Source: Cyclobacterium amurskyense | GTDB lineage: Bacteria > Bacteroidota > Bacteroidia > Cytophagales > Cyclobacteriaceae | DNA: 64,000 nt | Direction: 5' to 3' | NCBI RefSeq assembly: GCF_001050135.1 | Contig: NZ_CP012040.1 | Location: 1,736,001 to 1,800,000, forward strand | Part shown: positions 1-9,638 of the stretch, piece by piece | How the letters are laid out: every line of letters starts with the position of its first letter | How positions within the stretch are numbered: position 1 is the first letter of the stretch | The notes under the pieces: model-generated | Seen by the model: the letters and a program-made list of their open reading frames with translations, nothing else | Databases searched by the model: none | What the model was told of the DNA's origin: nothing | Made by a program: the position numbers and the translations under genes

Positions 1-81
1 AAAGGGATTGCAACAGCTTCAAAAAGGTATAAATACGATCTTTTTTCCTAACAGTTATATAATATTAAATTGAATTCCCAA

Positions 82-732
82 ATGGACGAAAAAACAAAAA
101 ACAGATTAGGCGTAGAAGAAAATAAACCTACCGATTGGTTTGAGAAACTTTATTCTGAAGCCAATGAAGATGGCGAAGGCATTCCTTGGGCAAATATGGC
201 TCCCCATCCTGTGTTTAAAAGTTGGATAAGGAAAAACCCAAATACACATAAAGGAAAAACAGCTTTGGTAATTGGTTGTGGCATGGGTGACGATGCCATT
301 GAACTTGAATCACAAGGCTTTAAGGTAACAGCATTTGATGTTTCAAACAGCGCTATTGAACTTTGTAAAACCAGGTTTCCAAATTCTAAGGTTGAATTTA
401 TTCAATCCGATTTGTTAAAAGGAATTCCAGACTGGAACCGGAAATTTGATTTTGTACTGGAAATCTACACTATTCAAGCCCTTCCACCTAAGTATGAAAA
501 AACTTTGATAAAGCATATTTCAGACTTTGTAGCAGATAAGGGCAAATTATTGGTTATCACTGAAACACAACAAGATAAAAGAGCTTTTGAAAATGGACCA
601 CCATGGCTTTTAAATCAGGAGTACATTAAATCATTTGAAAGCTGTGGTTTAAAGCAAATCTTTCATTTAAGCAGTACTGAAGCTGAAATGGGCGAAGCAA
701 CCCATCTTACCCTATTTCAAAGACAGGCCTAA
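82..732 (+). CDS. Class I SAM-dependent methyltransferase
   Basis: This is a probable small-molecule methyltransferase of the Rossmann-fold class. The SAM-binding motif I is visible as LVIGCGMGDD near residue 65, followed by an acidic strand end (VTAFDVS) that should contact the SAM ribose. The N-terminal part (WFEKLYSEA, GIPWANMAPHP) resembles the thiopurine methyltransferase/TehB-like group. The reading frame is open from a TTG at 70, but the ATG at 82 is the more usual start and is preferred. The 69 bases before it show no complete gene. The substrate cannot be read from the sequence. Confidence 0.85.
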   Translation: MDEKTKNRLGVEENKPTDWFEKLYSEANEDGEGIPWANMAPHPVFKSWIRKNPNTHKGKTALVIGCGMGDDAIELESQGFKVTAFDVSNSAIELCKTRFPNSKVEFIQSDLLKGIPDWNRKFDFVLEIYTIQALPPKYEKTLIKHISDFVADKGKLLVITETQQDKRAFENGPPWLLNQEYIKSFESCGLKQIFHLSSTEAEMGEATHLTLFQRQA

Positions 733-858
733 CAACATGGGCCTATTTTAGTTCTATGCATTAATATTGAGATCTATTCACTGCCCCTTTGCTCGAAAGC
801 TTAACTTGGATAAAAAACAACTTATTATCACATTAGATAGCTAGTTGGAAAATCAACC

Positions 859-1242
859 TTGAATCAGACCGAAACGGACATAGCGAACAAAAAACCAATT
901 TGGGAAGCACTTTCCAAATTTTACCTGGACACGCAACTACAAGACGAAGACTTTGCAGAAATTTGTAGGGCTTTTCATAAGGCCCCTTACAACCTTGAGG
1001 AAATCATGGATATTGACCGCTATGAAGTCTTTCCAGTACTCCAAATGAACCTCTTCAGTGTAGCAGGTGAATGGGAGGGCTTTGATAGGGACTGGCTATT
1101 TTCCAAATGGCAAAAGACCTACAAGAAACGAACAAATCGATTTTTTAAATTTTGGTACAAAGTATACAACCGAGTCTGGTATTGGATGAGGAAAGCTTAT
1201 TGGGAGAGGGTAAAAAAAGAAATGAAAAACACACCACAATAA
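859..1242 (+). CDS. Small conserved hypothetical protein
   Basis: This is a 127-residue soluble protein that starts with TTG; there is no in-frame ATG before the middle of the gene. The N-terminal half (IWEALSKFYLDT, then EVFPVLQMNL and AGEWEGFD) resembles a family of small bacterial proteins of unknown function. The C-terminal third is rich in Trp, Tyr, Lys and Arg (for example FWYKVYNRVWYWMRKAYW), so it is strongly basic and aromatic. No catalytic motif is visible. It stands alone between the methyltransferase and the convergent LOG-family gene. The start codon is uncertain. Confidence 0.65.
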   Translation: MNQTETDIANKKPIWEALSKFYLDTQLQDEDFAEICRAFHKAPYNLEEIMDIDRYEVFPVLQMNLFSVAGEWEGFDRDWLFSKWQKTYKKRTNRFFKFWYKVYNRVWYWMRKAYWERVKKEMKNTPQ

Positions 1243-1434
1243 TAAGCCAATGCGACGCATAGGATATTCTAGATGACGAGGCTTGTGAAATCAAAGCTAA
1301 AAAAAACTGACGTGGAATATTTTTTTTGTAGGTAGAGGCATGAATGCTTAACAAAAACAATTCGTACCACAGAATTTAGGGGGTAATGCTACTTTTCCCT
1401 GCAACAGTACCCCCTAAATCGCAATTTGCATTAG

Positions 1435-2025
1435 CTATTGTTTTTTCTTACGAAGCCAATCAGGAGTGCCGGAAGGTTGGTAAGCTTCCATTTTATCCAG
1501 TAACTCCACAGGATCAGCAGCAACAATCAAATTGCTCAATTGGTCCGGCTTTAAAAAGCCCTGGTCACCAACATGAGTTAAAAAGTCCAATAACTTGTCG
1601 TAATAACCCGACACATTGTACAACGCCAATGGTTTCTGTATGTACATCAATTGGTTGAGGGTCATGATTTCAAATAACTCTTCCAATGTTCCTATTCCCC
1701 CAGGCATGGCGATAAAGCCATCCCCCTTTTCGGCCATTAGCCATTTCCTGTCCCGCATGGTTTCTACCACAATCAAGTCCGTGCAGCCCTGATGCGCCAC
1801 TTCTATGTCTACTAGTTTTTGAGGGATTATTCCATAGACTTGGCTTTTTGAGGCTAACATCTCATCGGCAATCACGCCCATGAGGCCTACATTGCCTGCA
1901 CCATATACAAGCCCCAGCTTTCTATTGACCATTTCTTTGGCCAAAGCCTTGGCCTGACTAGTGTATTCTGGAAGTATTCCAGTACTTGATCCGCAGTAGA
2001 CGGTAATGTTTTTTAGTGGAAACAT
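1435..2025 (-). CDS. TIGR00730/LOG family Rossmann protein
   Basis: This is a 196-residue protein of the lysine-decarboxylase-like LOG family. Characterised members are cytokinin riboside 5'-monophosphate phosphoribohydrolases that release a base from a nucleoside monophosphate. The diagnostic motif PGGIGTLEE is present near residue 110, and the N-terminal CGSS and GAGNVGLMG stretches form the nucleotide-binding site. Length is normal for the family. It is monocistronic and convergent with the upstream small gene. In bacteria the real substrate is usually a purine nucleotide rather than a plant hormone, which is inference here. Confidence 0.9.
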   Translation of the reverse strand: MFPLKNITVYCGSSTGILPEYTSQAKALAKEMVNRKLGLVYGAGNVGLMGVIADEMLASKSQVYGIIPQKLVDIEVAHQGCTDLIVVETMRDRKWLMAEKGDGFIAMPGGIGTLEELFEIMTLNQLMYIQKPLALYNVSGYYDKLLDFLTHVGDQGFLKPDQLSNLIVAADPVELLDKMEAYQPSGTPDWLRKKKQ

Positions 2026-2320
2026 AATATAATATTATTTTGATACCCTAAGTCAGGGTGAATATGGTCATTTGAAAAAGCAGAAAGCTTCTTACTACTC
2101 TTCATTTGAAGGGCATGAGTCAAAATCCAAGATATTGTTGTTCTCTCCCTTATTTGAGGTTCAAAGCTAAAAAGAAATAAATAAAACCTGTAAATTTTAG
2201 GAACGATTGGTTCCATGAAAAATGAATCCAAAGATAAGGATTAAAGCCAAATTGTTTCTTTTCAATCAAAAAAGTAAGTTTTAGAGAAGGATTTTGAAAA
2301 AGCTAAAGTAATTTCACGTT
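2026..2320. other. Divergent intergenic region, LOG gene / rdgB
   Basis: This AT-rich stretch of about 295 bases separates two divergently transcribed genes and must contain both promoters. I see no RNA gene, no convincing dyad and no credible coding frame. Confidence 0.5.
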
Positions 2321-2899
2321 ATGAAAATCTGTTTTGCGACAAATAATTTAAAGAAACTAAAAGAGGTAAGGGCTGCTTTGGGCGAGGAATTTGAAATTGT
2401 CTCCCTGGAGGAAATCGGATGTAAGGAGGAATTACCTGAAACAGGCGACAAGCTAGAAGACAATGCTTTCCAGAAAGCCCGTTACGTCAAAACCCATTAC
2501 GGTGTGGATTGTTTTGCCGATGACACAGGATTAGAAGTAGCTGCTTTGGACGGTGCTCCGGGTGTTTATTCTGGCAGGTATGCTGGAGACCCAAGGAGTG
2601 ATGACAGAAATGTCGATTTACTTTTGAAAAATATGGATGGGAAAAAGGACCGAAAAGCTGCATTCAGAACCATCATCGCTTTGATAATCGGGAAGGATGA
2701 GTGGGCTTTTGAAGGCAAGGCAGAAGGAGAACTATTGGAAGTAAGGTCCGGAGAAGGTGGTTTTGGTTACGACCCTATTTTCAAGCCTTTGGGTTTTGAC
2801 AAGACCTTTGCTGAATTGTCTTTGGAAGAAAAAAACACCATTAGCCATAGAGGGAAGGCCGTCAGGTTACTGGCCAACTTTTTAAAAGAAAGAGCTTAG
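2321..2899 (+). CDS. rdgB: XTP/dITP diphosphatase (RdgB/HAM1)
   Basis: This is a house-cleaning pyrophosphatase that hydrolyses dITP and XTP to monophosphates, keeping deaminated purines out of DNA. The N-terminal FATNNLKKLKEV motif binds the triphosphate. The catalytic segment FADDTGLEVAALDGAPGVYS lies near residues 65-85, and GEGGFGYDPIF and SHRGKA close the family signature. At 192 residues it has the usual length. It is followed 40 bases later by uridine kinase on the same strand, so the two may be co-transcribed. Confidence 0.97.
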   Translation: MKICFATNNLKKLKEVRAALGEEFEIVSLEEIGCKEELPETGDKLEDNAFQKARYVKTHYGVDCFADDTGLEVAALDGAPGVYSGRYAGDPRSDDRNVDLLLKNMDGKKDRKAAFRTIIALIIGKDEWAFEGKAEGELLEVRSGEGGFGYDPIFKPLGFDKTFAELSLEEKNTISHRGKAVRLLANFLKERA

Positions 2900-2939
2900 G
2901 ACTTGCTTTACTACACATGAAATCTGTAATCATCATTTT

Positions 2940-3569
2940 ATGACCAAACCATTTATCATAGGAATTACTGGAGGAAGCGCTTCGGGTAAAACACACTTCC
3001 TAGACAAGCTTTTACATTCTTTTGAGCCTGGACAGGTATGTTTGATTTCTCAGGACAACTATTACAAACCCAGGCATCAGCAGCCTACGGATGAGCGCGG
3101 TATACATAATTTTGACACACCGGATTCCATAGACTTCGAACAGTATGCGGAAGATATTCGGAAGATACAAGATGGTCAGACCATTGCCAGACAAGAGTAC
3201 ACCTTTAATAACCCCAACAAAAAACCAAAAATGTTAACTTTCACCCCTGCTCCTGTAGTGGTGGTTGAAGGAATTTTTGTATTGTACTACCCAGAACTTG
3301 CCAATCTATTGGACTTAAAGGTTTATATAGATGCCAAGGAACACATTAAGTTAAAAAGAAGAATAGTAAGAGACAAAGTAGAGCGTGGTTATGATCTTGA
3401 CGACGTGCTTTACCGCTATGAAAGGCACGTTATGCCTACTTACGAAAAGTACATTGCTCCATTTAAACATGATGCAGACCTGATCGTGCCCAATAACAGC
3501 GATTTTGAAAAGGCTTTAGAGGTAATAAAAACATTTTTGCGTTTCAAAATAGGTAAGGAACAGACTTGA
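2940..3569 (+). CDS. udk: Uridine kinase
   Basis: This is a P-loop kinase that phosphorylates uridine (and usually cytidine) in pyrimidine salvage. The Walker A motif GGSASGKT lies at residues 10-17. The typical DNYYK stretch and FDTPDSID follow near residues 40-65. The later RRIVRDKVERGYD segment matches the lid region of uridine kinases. The length of 209 residues is standard. It lies just downstream of rdgB, so the pair joins nucleotide-pool cleaning and nucleoside salvage. Confidence 0.95.
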   Translation: MTKPFIIGITGGSASGKTHFLDKLLHSFEPGQVCLISQDNYYKPRHQQPTDERGIHNFDTPDSIDFEQYAEDIRKIQDGQTIARQEYTFNNPNKKPKMLTFTPAPVVVVEGIFVLYYPELANLLDLKVYIDAKEHIKLKRRIVRDKVERGYDLDDVLYRYERHVMPTYEKYIAPFKHDADLIVPNNSDFEKALEVIKTFLRFKIGKEQT

Positions 3570-3762
3570 TATTATTCATTTCCTCTACCTCTACTGTCCA
3601 TACCAATGCCCTTATTTTCCATACTTCACAGCAAGAATAGACATAAACAACTGTTTTACAGAAGGTTTACTAATAAAAATTAAAAAGGACAGCCATGCCT
3701 TAATTGGAAAAACTTTTTTATATTTGCAACCCATGAAACTGAACAGAAAAAATAAAGGATTA

Positions 3763-4110
3763 ATGCGCCAAAGGCTCACATTACTTATAGTAATGCTTTT
3801 TTGCGTATTCGTTTCAAGTTCAGAATTAATGTTAAGCATAGATTCCAAGGAAAATTCTTTGGCAGTACAATTGGATTTATCTTCGGACAATGAAGATGGA
3901 CAATCTGACGACACCCGTACTTTTATCCATACGAGTATAGATGCCGTAGTACCTTTTGTCATGTATGCTTTAGATTATGCCTACCACTTTATCTATGAAA
4001 TTGTTATTGCCGACCGACCCCAAACCAATTTCAATTTAGGTACTGACCTTGAATACAATCAATTATTCAAAATACTTTTTGAACAGATTATTTCTGTCAA
4101 CGCACCCTGA
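3763..4110 (+). CDS. Small exported hypothetical protein
   Basis: I do not recognise this protein. From the ATG at 3763 it has a basic N-terminus and a hydrophobic stretch (LTLLIVMLFCVFVSSS) that looks like a signal peptide, then an acidic region (SSDNEDGQSDD) and a C-terminal part rich in aromatic residues. In-frame ATGs also exist at 3733 and the frame is open from 3724. A TATATTTG sequence at 3719-3726 resembles the Bacteroidota -7 box and, if real, places transcription start close to 3733, which favours the later start. It precedes secDF by about 100 bases on the same strand. Confidence 0.6.
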   Translation: MRQRLTLLIVMLFCVFVSSSELMLSIDSKENSLAVQLDLSSDNEDGQSDDTRTFIHTSIDAVVPFVMYALDYAYHFIYEIVIADRPQTNFNLGTDLEYNQLFKILFEQIISVNAP

Positions 4111-4211
4111 GTAATACACTCCTACTTTTTTTAATAGCTTCATTGAATCTTTGATTCAAATGGAAATTCTATATAAAATCAAACACAACATTTAATAATC
4201 AATCAACAAAC

Positions 4212-7169
4212 ATGAAAAACAAAGGGATAATCGTTTTTTTTACGGTGGTCATTACAGCCCTATGCCTGTATTACTTGTCTTTTACATTGGTATCAAACAA
4301 TGTACATGAGAAAGCCACTACCTATGCAACCGACGAGTCGGGTAATGTCGATTTTGACAAAAGACAAACCTACTTGGATTCTATATGGAGAGAGCCGGTT
4401 TATAATTTCTTAGGTCTACCATTTACCTATCAAGAAGTTAAAAATACAGAACTAGGATTAGGGCTAGATCTTCAGGGAGGTATGCATGTAACACTGGAAG
4501 TTTCTCCAGTAGAAATAGTTAAAGGCCTAGCTGGAGGCAGCAAGGATGCTGTTTTCAATGAAGCAGTTGATGTTGCTAGAGAACGTGCAAAAACAGTAAA
4601 TGATAAATTTGTAAACATCTTTTACCAAGCTTGGCAAGAAAAAGCCGGTAACAAGTCATTGAATACAATATTTGCTACTGCTGCAAATAGAGGAAGAATC
4701 TCCTTGGAGACATCTGATGCTGATATACTAAGTATCATTGACAGTGAAGTAGAAAATGCTATCGACAGGTCTTTTAATATTCTTAGAACCAGAATTGACC
4801 GATTCGGTACTTCACAGCCAAATATCCAAAGGATTCAAAACACGGGTAGGATTCAAATTGAGCTTCCTGGTGTTGACAATGCAGAGAGAGTAAGAAACCT
4901 CCTTCAGGGAGTTGCCAAATTACAGTTTTGGCAAGTAGCAGAAATAAACGAGTTTGGTGATGCTTTACAGCAGGTGAATACTTACCTGGTTGAAGAAGCA
5001 AGAAGTCAAAAGCAAGCAAATGGTTCTACTGAAACATCTGCAGCTGCTGATACAACAGGATTGGAAAGTGATTTAGCAAAACAACTTGCTGAAGGCGGAA
5101 CAGATGCTGATTCATTAGGAACTGAAGCTTCTCCTTTATTCGCATTACTAAAAGCCAATTACGGCTTAGTCTATGAATTAAGAGACACCATTGCCATCAA
5201 CAGGGTATTGAAAAGAGATGATGTGAAATCTTTACTTCCAAGAGATATAAAATTCATGTGGTCTGTCAAGCCTCAGGTGCAGGATGGAGTTGAGTTATTG
5301 GAGTTACACGCTATCAAAGCCCCTCGTGGTACAGATCAGGCTCCTTTAGAAGGTGATGTAATCACAGATGCCAGACAATCTCTAGATCAGGCTTCAAGGC
5401 CGGCAGTAAGCATGCAAATGAATGCTGAAGGTGCTAGAAACTGGAGAAAACTTACTTCAGAAAACATCGGTAAAAGAATAGCTGTTGTATTGGACAATTA
5501 TGTATACACAGCTCCTACAGTACAAGGAGAAATTCCTTCCGGACAATCCGAGATCACAGGGAATTTCACAATGGAAGAAGCCAAGGATTTGGCCAATATC
5601 TTAAAATCAGGTACACTTCCTGCACCTACCAATATCGTGGAGGAAGCCATCGTTGGTCCAACTTTGGGTGTTGAAGCTAGAAGTCAAGGTATCAACTCTA
5701 TGATTGCCGGTCTACTTTTGGTTGTATTGTTTATGATAGCCTACTACTCAAAAGGTGGATTTGTAGCCATTGCAGCTTTATTGTTTAATATCTTCTTTAT
5801 TTTAGGTATTCTTGCTCAACTAGGAGCTGCACTTACACTACCAGGTATTGCTGGTATCGTACTTACGATTGGTATGTCCATTGATGCAAACGTTCTGATC
5901 TTCGAAAGGATTAAAGAGGAACTTAAAAATGGATCGGGTATTCTACAAGCGATTAGCAGTGGGTATGACAAGGCTTTCAGTGCCATTCTCGATTCAAACG
6001 TTACTACTTTCCTTACAGGAGCAATCTTGTATGCATTGGGTCAAGGTCCTGTTAAAGGATTTGCTATCGTACTTATGATAGGTATTGCATCTTCTTTCTT
6101 CTCTTCCGTATTTATCACAAGAGTGATCGTTTACTGGATGAGTAAAAAAGGTGATAAAAGTAATATTTCTTTTGCTACTCCATTTGCAAAAAACTTATTC
6201 AGTGACTTGAACATTGATTTCTTGGGCAAACGTAAAGTTGCTTATTTAATCTCTACCGGTATAATTGTTGTCGGAATGATACTTGCATTGACTTCCGGCA
6301 TCAAATTCGGAGTTGATTTTACAGGTGGTCGTTATTACATTGTTGAATTCAGCGAATCAGTTCCTGCTTCAGAATTAAAAGTAGGTCTTGACAGTGAATT
6401 TGATGGAGCCGTGGAAGTCAAAACCTATGGTGCCAACAATGTATTAAAGGTAACCACCTCTTATTTGGTAAATGAAGACAATGACGCTGCCAACAGGGAA
6501 GTAGAAGACAGGGTAAGAAATGGTATTGCTGCAGTCACAGGATTTAGTTATCTGGAGGACGCTACCAAACTTTCCGGAAATGATTTCTCTATTACAGGCT
6601 CTAATAAAGTTGGTGCTACAGTGGCCGATGACATCAAAAACTCTTCTTTGGAAGCTATGTTTTTCTCCCTTGTGGCCATCTTCCTTTACATCTTATTAAG
6701 ATTTAGAAAATGGCAATTCTCATTGGCATCTATCATTGCCCTTATTCATGATACCTTCTTTGTTATCGCAGCCTTTGCAATAGCAAGTGCTTTTGGTGCC
6801 ACATTTGAAATTGATCAAGTATTTATTGCTGCCGTGTTGACAGTAATTGGTTATTCAATAAATGATACCGTTATCGTATTTGATAGGATCAGAGAGAATA
6901 TTTCTAACCGAGGTACTAGTAAAATGGTACAAATGTTCAATGATGCTATCAATCAAACCATGGCCAGAACACTTATTACTTCCGCAACTACTCTGATCGT
7001 TGTTTTGGTGTTGCTTATATTTGGCGGTGAAGTATTAAGAGGCTTTTCCTTTGCCTTATTAATTGGTGTATTGGTGGGTACCTATTCTTCTATCTATATT
7101 GCTACTCCGGTAGTTGTAGATTTAATGAAAAGAGAAATTGACAGCGAAAGCGAAGTTCCCGTAAAATAA
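4212..7169 (+). CDS. secDF: SecD-SecF fusion, protein translocase accessory subunit
   Basis: This is the inner-membrane proton-driven accessory of the Sec translocon that helps pull preproteins into the periplasm. At 985 residues it is a natural SecD-SecF fusion, which is standard in Bacteroidota. The SecD half has the GLDLQGGMHV motif near residue 90, a long periplasmic P1 domain and the membrane motif SIDANVLIFERI. The SecF half begins around residue 670, with GVDFTGGRYY and SINDTVIVFDRI. Twelve membrane spans are expected. The gene is followed immediately by a short palindrome of the dispersed repeat family and then a strong terminator. Confidence 0.97.
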   Translation: MKNKGIIVFFTVVITALCLYYLSFTLVSNNVHEKATTYATDESGNVDFDKRQTYLDSIWREPVYNFLGLPFTYQEVKNTELGLGLDLQGGMHVTLEVSPVEIVKGLAGGSKDAVFNEAVDVARERAKTVNDKFVNIFYQAWQEKAGNKSLNTIFATAANRGRISLETSDADILSIIDSEVENAIDRSFNILRTRIDRFGTSQPNIQRIQNTGRIQIELPGVDNAERVRNLLQGVAKLQFWQVAEINEFGDALQQVNTYLVEEARSQKQANGSTETSAAADTTGLESDLAKQLAEGGTDADSLGTEASPLFALLKANYGLVYELRDTIAINRVLKRDDVKSLLPRDIKFMWSVKPQVQDGVELLELHAIKAPRGTDQAPLEGDVITDARQSLDQASRPAVSMQMNAEGARNWRKLTSENIGKRIAVVLDNYVYTAPTVQGEIPSGQSEITGNFTMEEAKDLANILKSGTLPAPTNIVEEAIVGPTLGVEARSQGINSMIAGLLLVVLFMIAYYSKGGFVAIAALLFNIFFILGILAQLGAALTLPGIAGIVLTIGMSIDANVLIFERIKEELKNGSGILQAISSGYDKAFSAILDSNVTTFLTGAILYALGQGPVKGFAIVLMIGIASSFFSSVFITRVIVYWMSKKGDKSNISFATPFAKNLFSDLNIDFLGKRKVAYLISTGIIVVGMILALTSGIKFGVDFTGGRYYIVEFSESVPASELKVGLDSEFDGAVEVKTYGANNVLKVTTSYLVNEDNDAANREVEDRVRNGIAAVTGFSYLEDATKLSGNDFSITGSNKVGATVADDIKNSSLEAMFFSLVAIFLYILLRFRKWQFSLASIIALIHDTFFVIAAFAIASAFGATFEIDQVFIAAVLTVIGYSINDTVIVFDRIRENISNRGTSKMVQMFNDAINQTMARTLITSATTLIVVLVLLIFGGEVLRGFSFALLIGVLVGTYSSIYIATPVVVDLMKREIDSESEVPVK

Positions 7170-7171
7170 GA

Positions 7172-7220
7172 TTAAACCCGAAATATGCAATAGACATTCT
7201 ATTACATAATCCGGGTTAAA
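7172..7220 (-). repeat. Minimal 49-bp form of the dispersed TIR repeat (copy H)
   Basis: This palindrome starts three bases after the secDF stop codon and consists almost only of the two ends of the roughly 218-bp dispersed repeat, in reverse orientation. Read on the minus strand it runs from the AACCCGGATTATG end straight into the TAATAGAATGTCTATTGC end. Full copies contain GTAATAG near both ends, so a deletion between these short direct repeats would give exactly this form. It can fold into a long hairpin in the secDF transcript. Confidence 0.85.
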
Positions 7221-7241
7221 ACCATAATTTGTTTATTTAAG

Positions 7242-7275
7242 AAGAGTCATTCCTAAACAGAATGACTCTTTTTTC
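7242..7275 (+). terminator. Rho-independent terminator after secDF
   Basis: The arms AAGAGTCATTC and GAATGACTCTT pair perfectly around a short loop and are followed by a run of T. It lies about 70 bases after the secDF stop. Confidence 0.88.
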
Positions 7276-7359
7276 ATTTTTATGCAAATAAAATACCCTG
7301 TTCAGGGTATTGTGGGAAATTTTAGTTCTTGATAACTTGCAGACATCTAATGTAGTCTT

Positions 7360-8031
7360 ATGCAATTGTCATTCTATTCCATAGCGCTTTTACTTGGGAT
7401 TTTGTTTGCCACACTGTATCTTTTATTGGGCTTTCACCCAAAAGAATACAGAAAAATAAATTTCCTAGTATTGTTCATCCTATTTACAGAACTTCTTTCT
7501 GTATTTATTTGGACCAAATCAGAAGCAAACTTAGTCCAAGATTCATACTTATTTAATTTGCTATATGTCTATATCAGACCTACAGCTATGCTATTGCTTT
7601 TCAGCCAACTGCCTTTTAGTTGTCAGCTCCAAAAAACAGTATTACCCGCCATTAGCGGATTTTTAATTATTGGTTTATTGAATAGTTTATATTTACAGCC
7701 CATAAATGAGTCCCTACAATCCTATACCTATCTTCTTGGGCATGGTTTGGTTTTGTCCTACAGTGTGATCTTTTTTAAAGACATATTAAAACAAAGTAAA
7801 TTTAGAGACGTCAACCTTTTGTCTTTACCCTATTTTTGGATGGCCTCGCTTATTCTTTTCTCTTATGGCGAACGCTATATATTCTTCATTTTAACCTATT
7901 ATTACCCCTCTATAGGTAATTATGGTGTAGGGCACGTTTTTCTTTGGGTGCAGTTTCTTGCCGGAATAATGTACCTTTCATTGGGCCTGTCTTTTTTCGC
8001 TCCAAGGTTTTTTAATAGATACTATACTTAA
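7360..8031 (+). CDS. Multi-pass membrane protein of unknown function
   Basis: I do not recognise the family. The 223-residue protein shows about seven hydrophobic segments, beginning with FYSIALLLGILFATLYLLLG at the N-terminus, separated by short polar loops. The pattern resembles the membrane part of Bacteroidota sensor proteins, but no cytoplasmic signalling domain follows. It is flanked by the secDF terminator and metK and is probably its own transcript. Confidence 0.6.
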   Translation: MQLSFYSIALLLGILFATLYLLLGFHPKEYRKINFLVLFILFTELLSVFIWTKSEANLVQDSYLFNLLYVYIRPTAMLLLFSQLPFSCQLQKTVLPAISGFLIIGLLNSLYLQPINESLQSYTYLLGHGLVLSYSVIFFKDILKQSKFRDVNLLSLPYFWMASLILFSYGERYIFFILTYYYPSIGNYGVGHVFLWVQFLAGIMYLSLGLSFFAPRFFNRYYT

Positions 8032-8111
8032 TAAAGCATGCGTTTTGAAAATATAGTTTTTAATTTTAGGCTTTAGATGTAAATTTACACTTTAATCAAA
8101 AAACGCAGTGT

Positions 8112-9365
8112 ATGTCCTATTTATTCACTTCGGAATCTGTCTCCGAAGGTCACCCAGATAAAATATCTGATCAAATTTCAGATGCAATTATTGATAACTT
8201 TTTGGCTTTTGATCCCAATGCAAAAGTGGCCTGTGAAACCCTAGTTACTACAGGCCAAGTAATTCTAGCTGGAGAGGTCAATTCATCTACCTACTTGGAT
8301 GTTCAAAAAATTGCTCGGGATGTTATCAACAGGGTGGGCTACACCAAAAGTGAGTACATGTTTGATGGTAGTTCATGCGGGGTTCTTTCAGCCATACATG
8401 AACAGTCTCCTGATATAAATCAAGGAGTAGACCGAGGCAATCCTGAAGAACAAGGAGCAGGAGACCAAGGGATGATGTTTGGTTATGCTACCAAAGAAAC
8501 CAGTAATTTTATTCCTCTAGGACTTGATTTGTCTCACCGCCTATTGAAAGAACTTGCGGCTTTGCGAAGAGAGAACAATGAGATAAAATACCTGCGACCT
8601 GATTCAAAAGCACAAGTCACTATACAATACAGTGATGACAATACTCCCGAAAAAATTGACTCCATTGTAGTATCAACCCAACATGATGAATTTGACATGG
8701 AAAAACCCATGTTGGAAAAAATTCAGAATGACATTATAAAAATTCTAATTCCAAGGGTTAAAGCCCAACTCCCGGAAGCCATACAAAAGCTTTTCACTGA
8801 CAAAATTCAGTACCATATCAACCCTACCGGTAAATTTGTGATTGGTGGCCCTCATGGGGACACTGGCCTTACTGGGCGAAAAATTATAGTAGATACCTAC
8901 GGTGGCAAAGGGGCTCATGGTGGCGGTGCTTTCTCAGGTAAAGATCCTTCCAAAGTGGATAGGTCTGCAGCCTATGCTACACGGCATATTGCCAAAAACA
9001 TGGTCGCCGCAGGTGTTGCAGATGAAGTATTGGTACAGGTTTCTTACGCAATTGGCGTTGCAAAACCTATGGGATTGTATGTCAATACTTACGGCACAGC
9101 CAATGTTGCTTTGTCGGATGGGGAAATAGCTCGTAAAATAGAGCAATTATTTGACATGCGACCTTTTGCAATTGAAAACAGGCTTAAACTGAGAAACCCT
9201 ATCTATGAAGAGACTGCTGCTTATGGTCATATGGGTAGAGAAAATGAAGTTGTAACCAAAACCTTCATTGCTCCAGACAAAGCTTCCATTACTTTGGACG
9301 TGGAATTGTTTACTTGGGAAAAACTCGATCAGGTAACAGCCATAAAGAAAGAATTTGGCATCTAA
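8112..9365 (+). CDS. metK: S-adenosylmethionine synthetase
   Basis: This enzyme makes S-adenosylmethionine from methionine and ATP in the cytoplasm. The N-terminal SVSEGHPDKISDQISDA segment binds ATP and methionine. The hexapeptide-like GAGDQG motif lies near residue 117, and the glycine-rich GGKGAHGGGAFSGKDPSKVD loop near residue 265. Length (417 residues) and start are normal. It is followed by a clear terminator. The 5' leader was checked for a SAM riboswitch and none was recognised. Confidence 0.98.
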   Translation: MSYLFTSESVSEGHPDKISDQISDAIIDNFLAFDPNAKVACETLVTTGQVILAGEVNSSTYLDVQKIARDVINRVGYTKSEYMFDGSSCGVLSAIHEQSPDINQGVDRGNPEEQGAGDQGMMFGYATKETSNFIPLGLDLSHRLLKELAALRRENNEIKYLRPDSKAQVTIQYSDDNTPEKIDSIVVSTQHDEFDMEKPMLEKIQNDIIKILIPRVKAQLPEAIQKLFTDKIQYHINPTGKFVIGGPHGDTGLTGRKIIVDTYGGKGAHGGGAFSGKDPSKVDRSAAYATRHIAKNMVAAGVADEVLVQVSYAIGVAKPMGLYVNTYGTANVALSDGEIARKIEQLFDMRPFAIENRLKLRNPIYEETAAYGHMGRENEVVTKTFIAPDKASITLDVELFTWEKLDQVTAIKKEFGI

Positions 9366-9393
9366 ATACCAAATTAAAAAATGTTTTAATAAG

Positions 9394-9424
9394 AAAAAGA
9401 CAGCCTATATGGCTGTCTTTTTCT
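9394..9424 (+). terminator. Rho-independent terminator after metK
   Basis: AAAAAGACAGCC and GGCTGTCTTTTT pair around TATAT, with A and T runs on both sides, so it could act in both directions. It begins 29 bases after metK. Confidence 0.9.
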
Positions 9425-9638
9425 AGTTTAAGCCGAATGCTAAAAAAATCGGTACATCCTAAGGTTAAGTAGCTAATTCAGATCGGTATTTCGTCATTAT
9501 TGTTTTCCCATGCGTCCTAACTGAAAGCTAATTTGAGCCATAAAGAAGAAAATGGAATTGTATGACAAAGCTTTCCAATGCATCGGAAAGTGTTAAGAAA
9601 TGTTTGTAAAAGTAAGAAGCCCCCATTCCTAGACAAAA

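Noticed and set aside
8036..8111. Possible SAM riboswitch before metK, with GCGTTTTG pairing with CAAAAAACGC across the leader.
   Set aside because: The closing stem is short and A/T-rich with a bulge, and no conserved core of any known SAM riboswitch class is visible.
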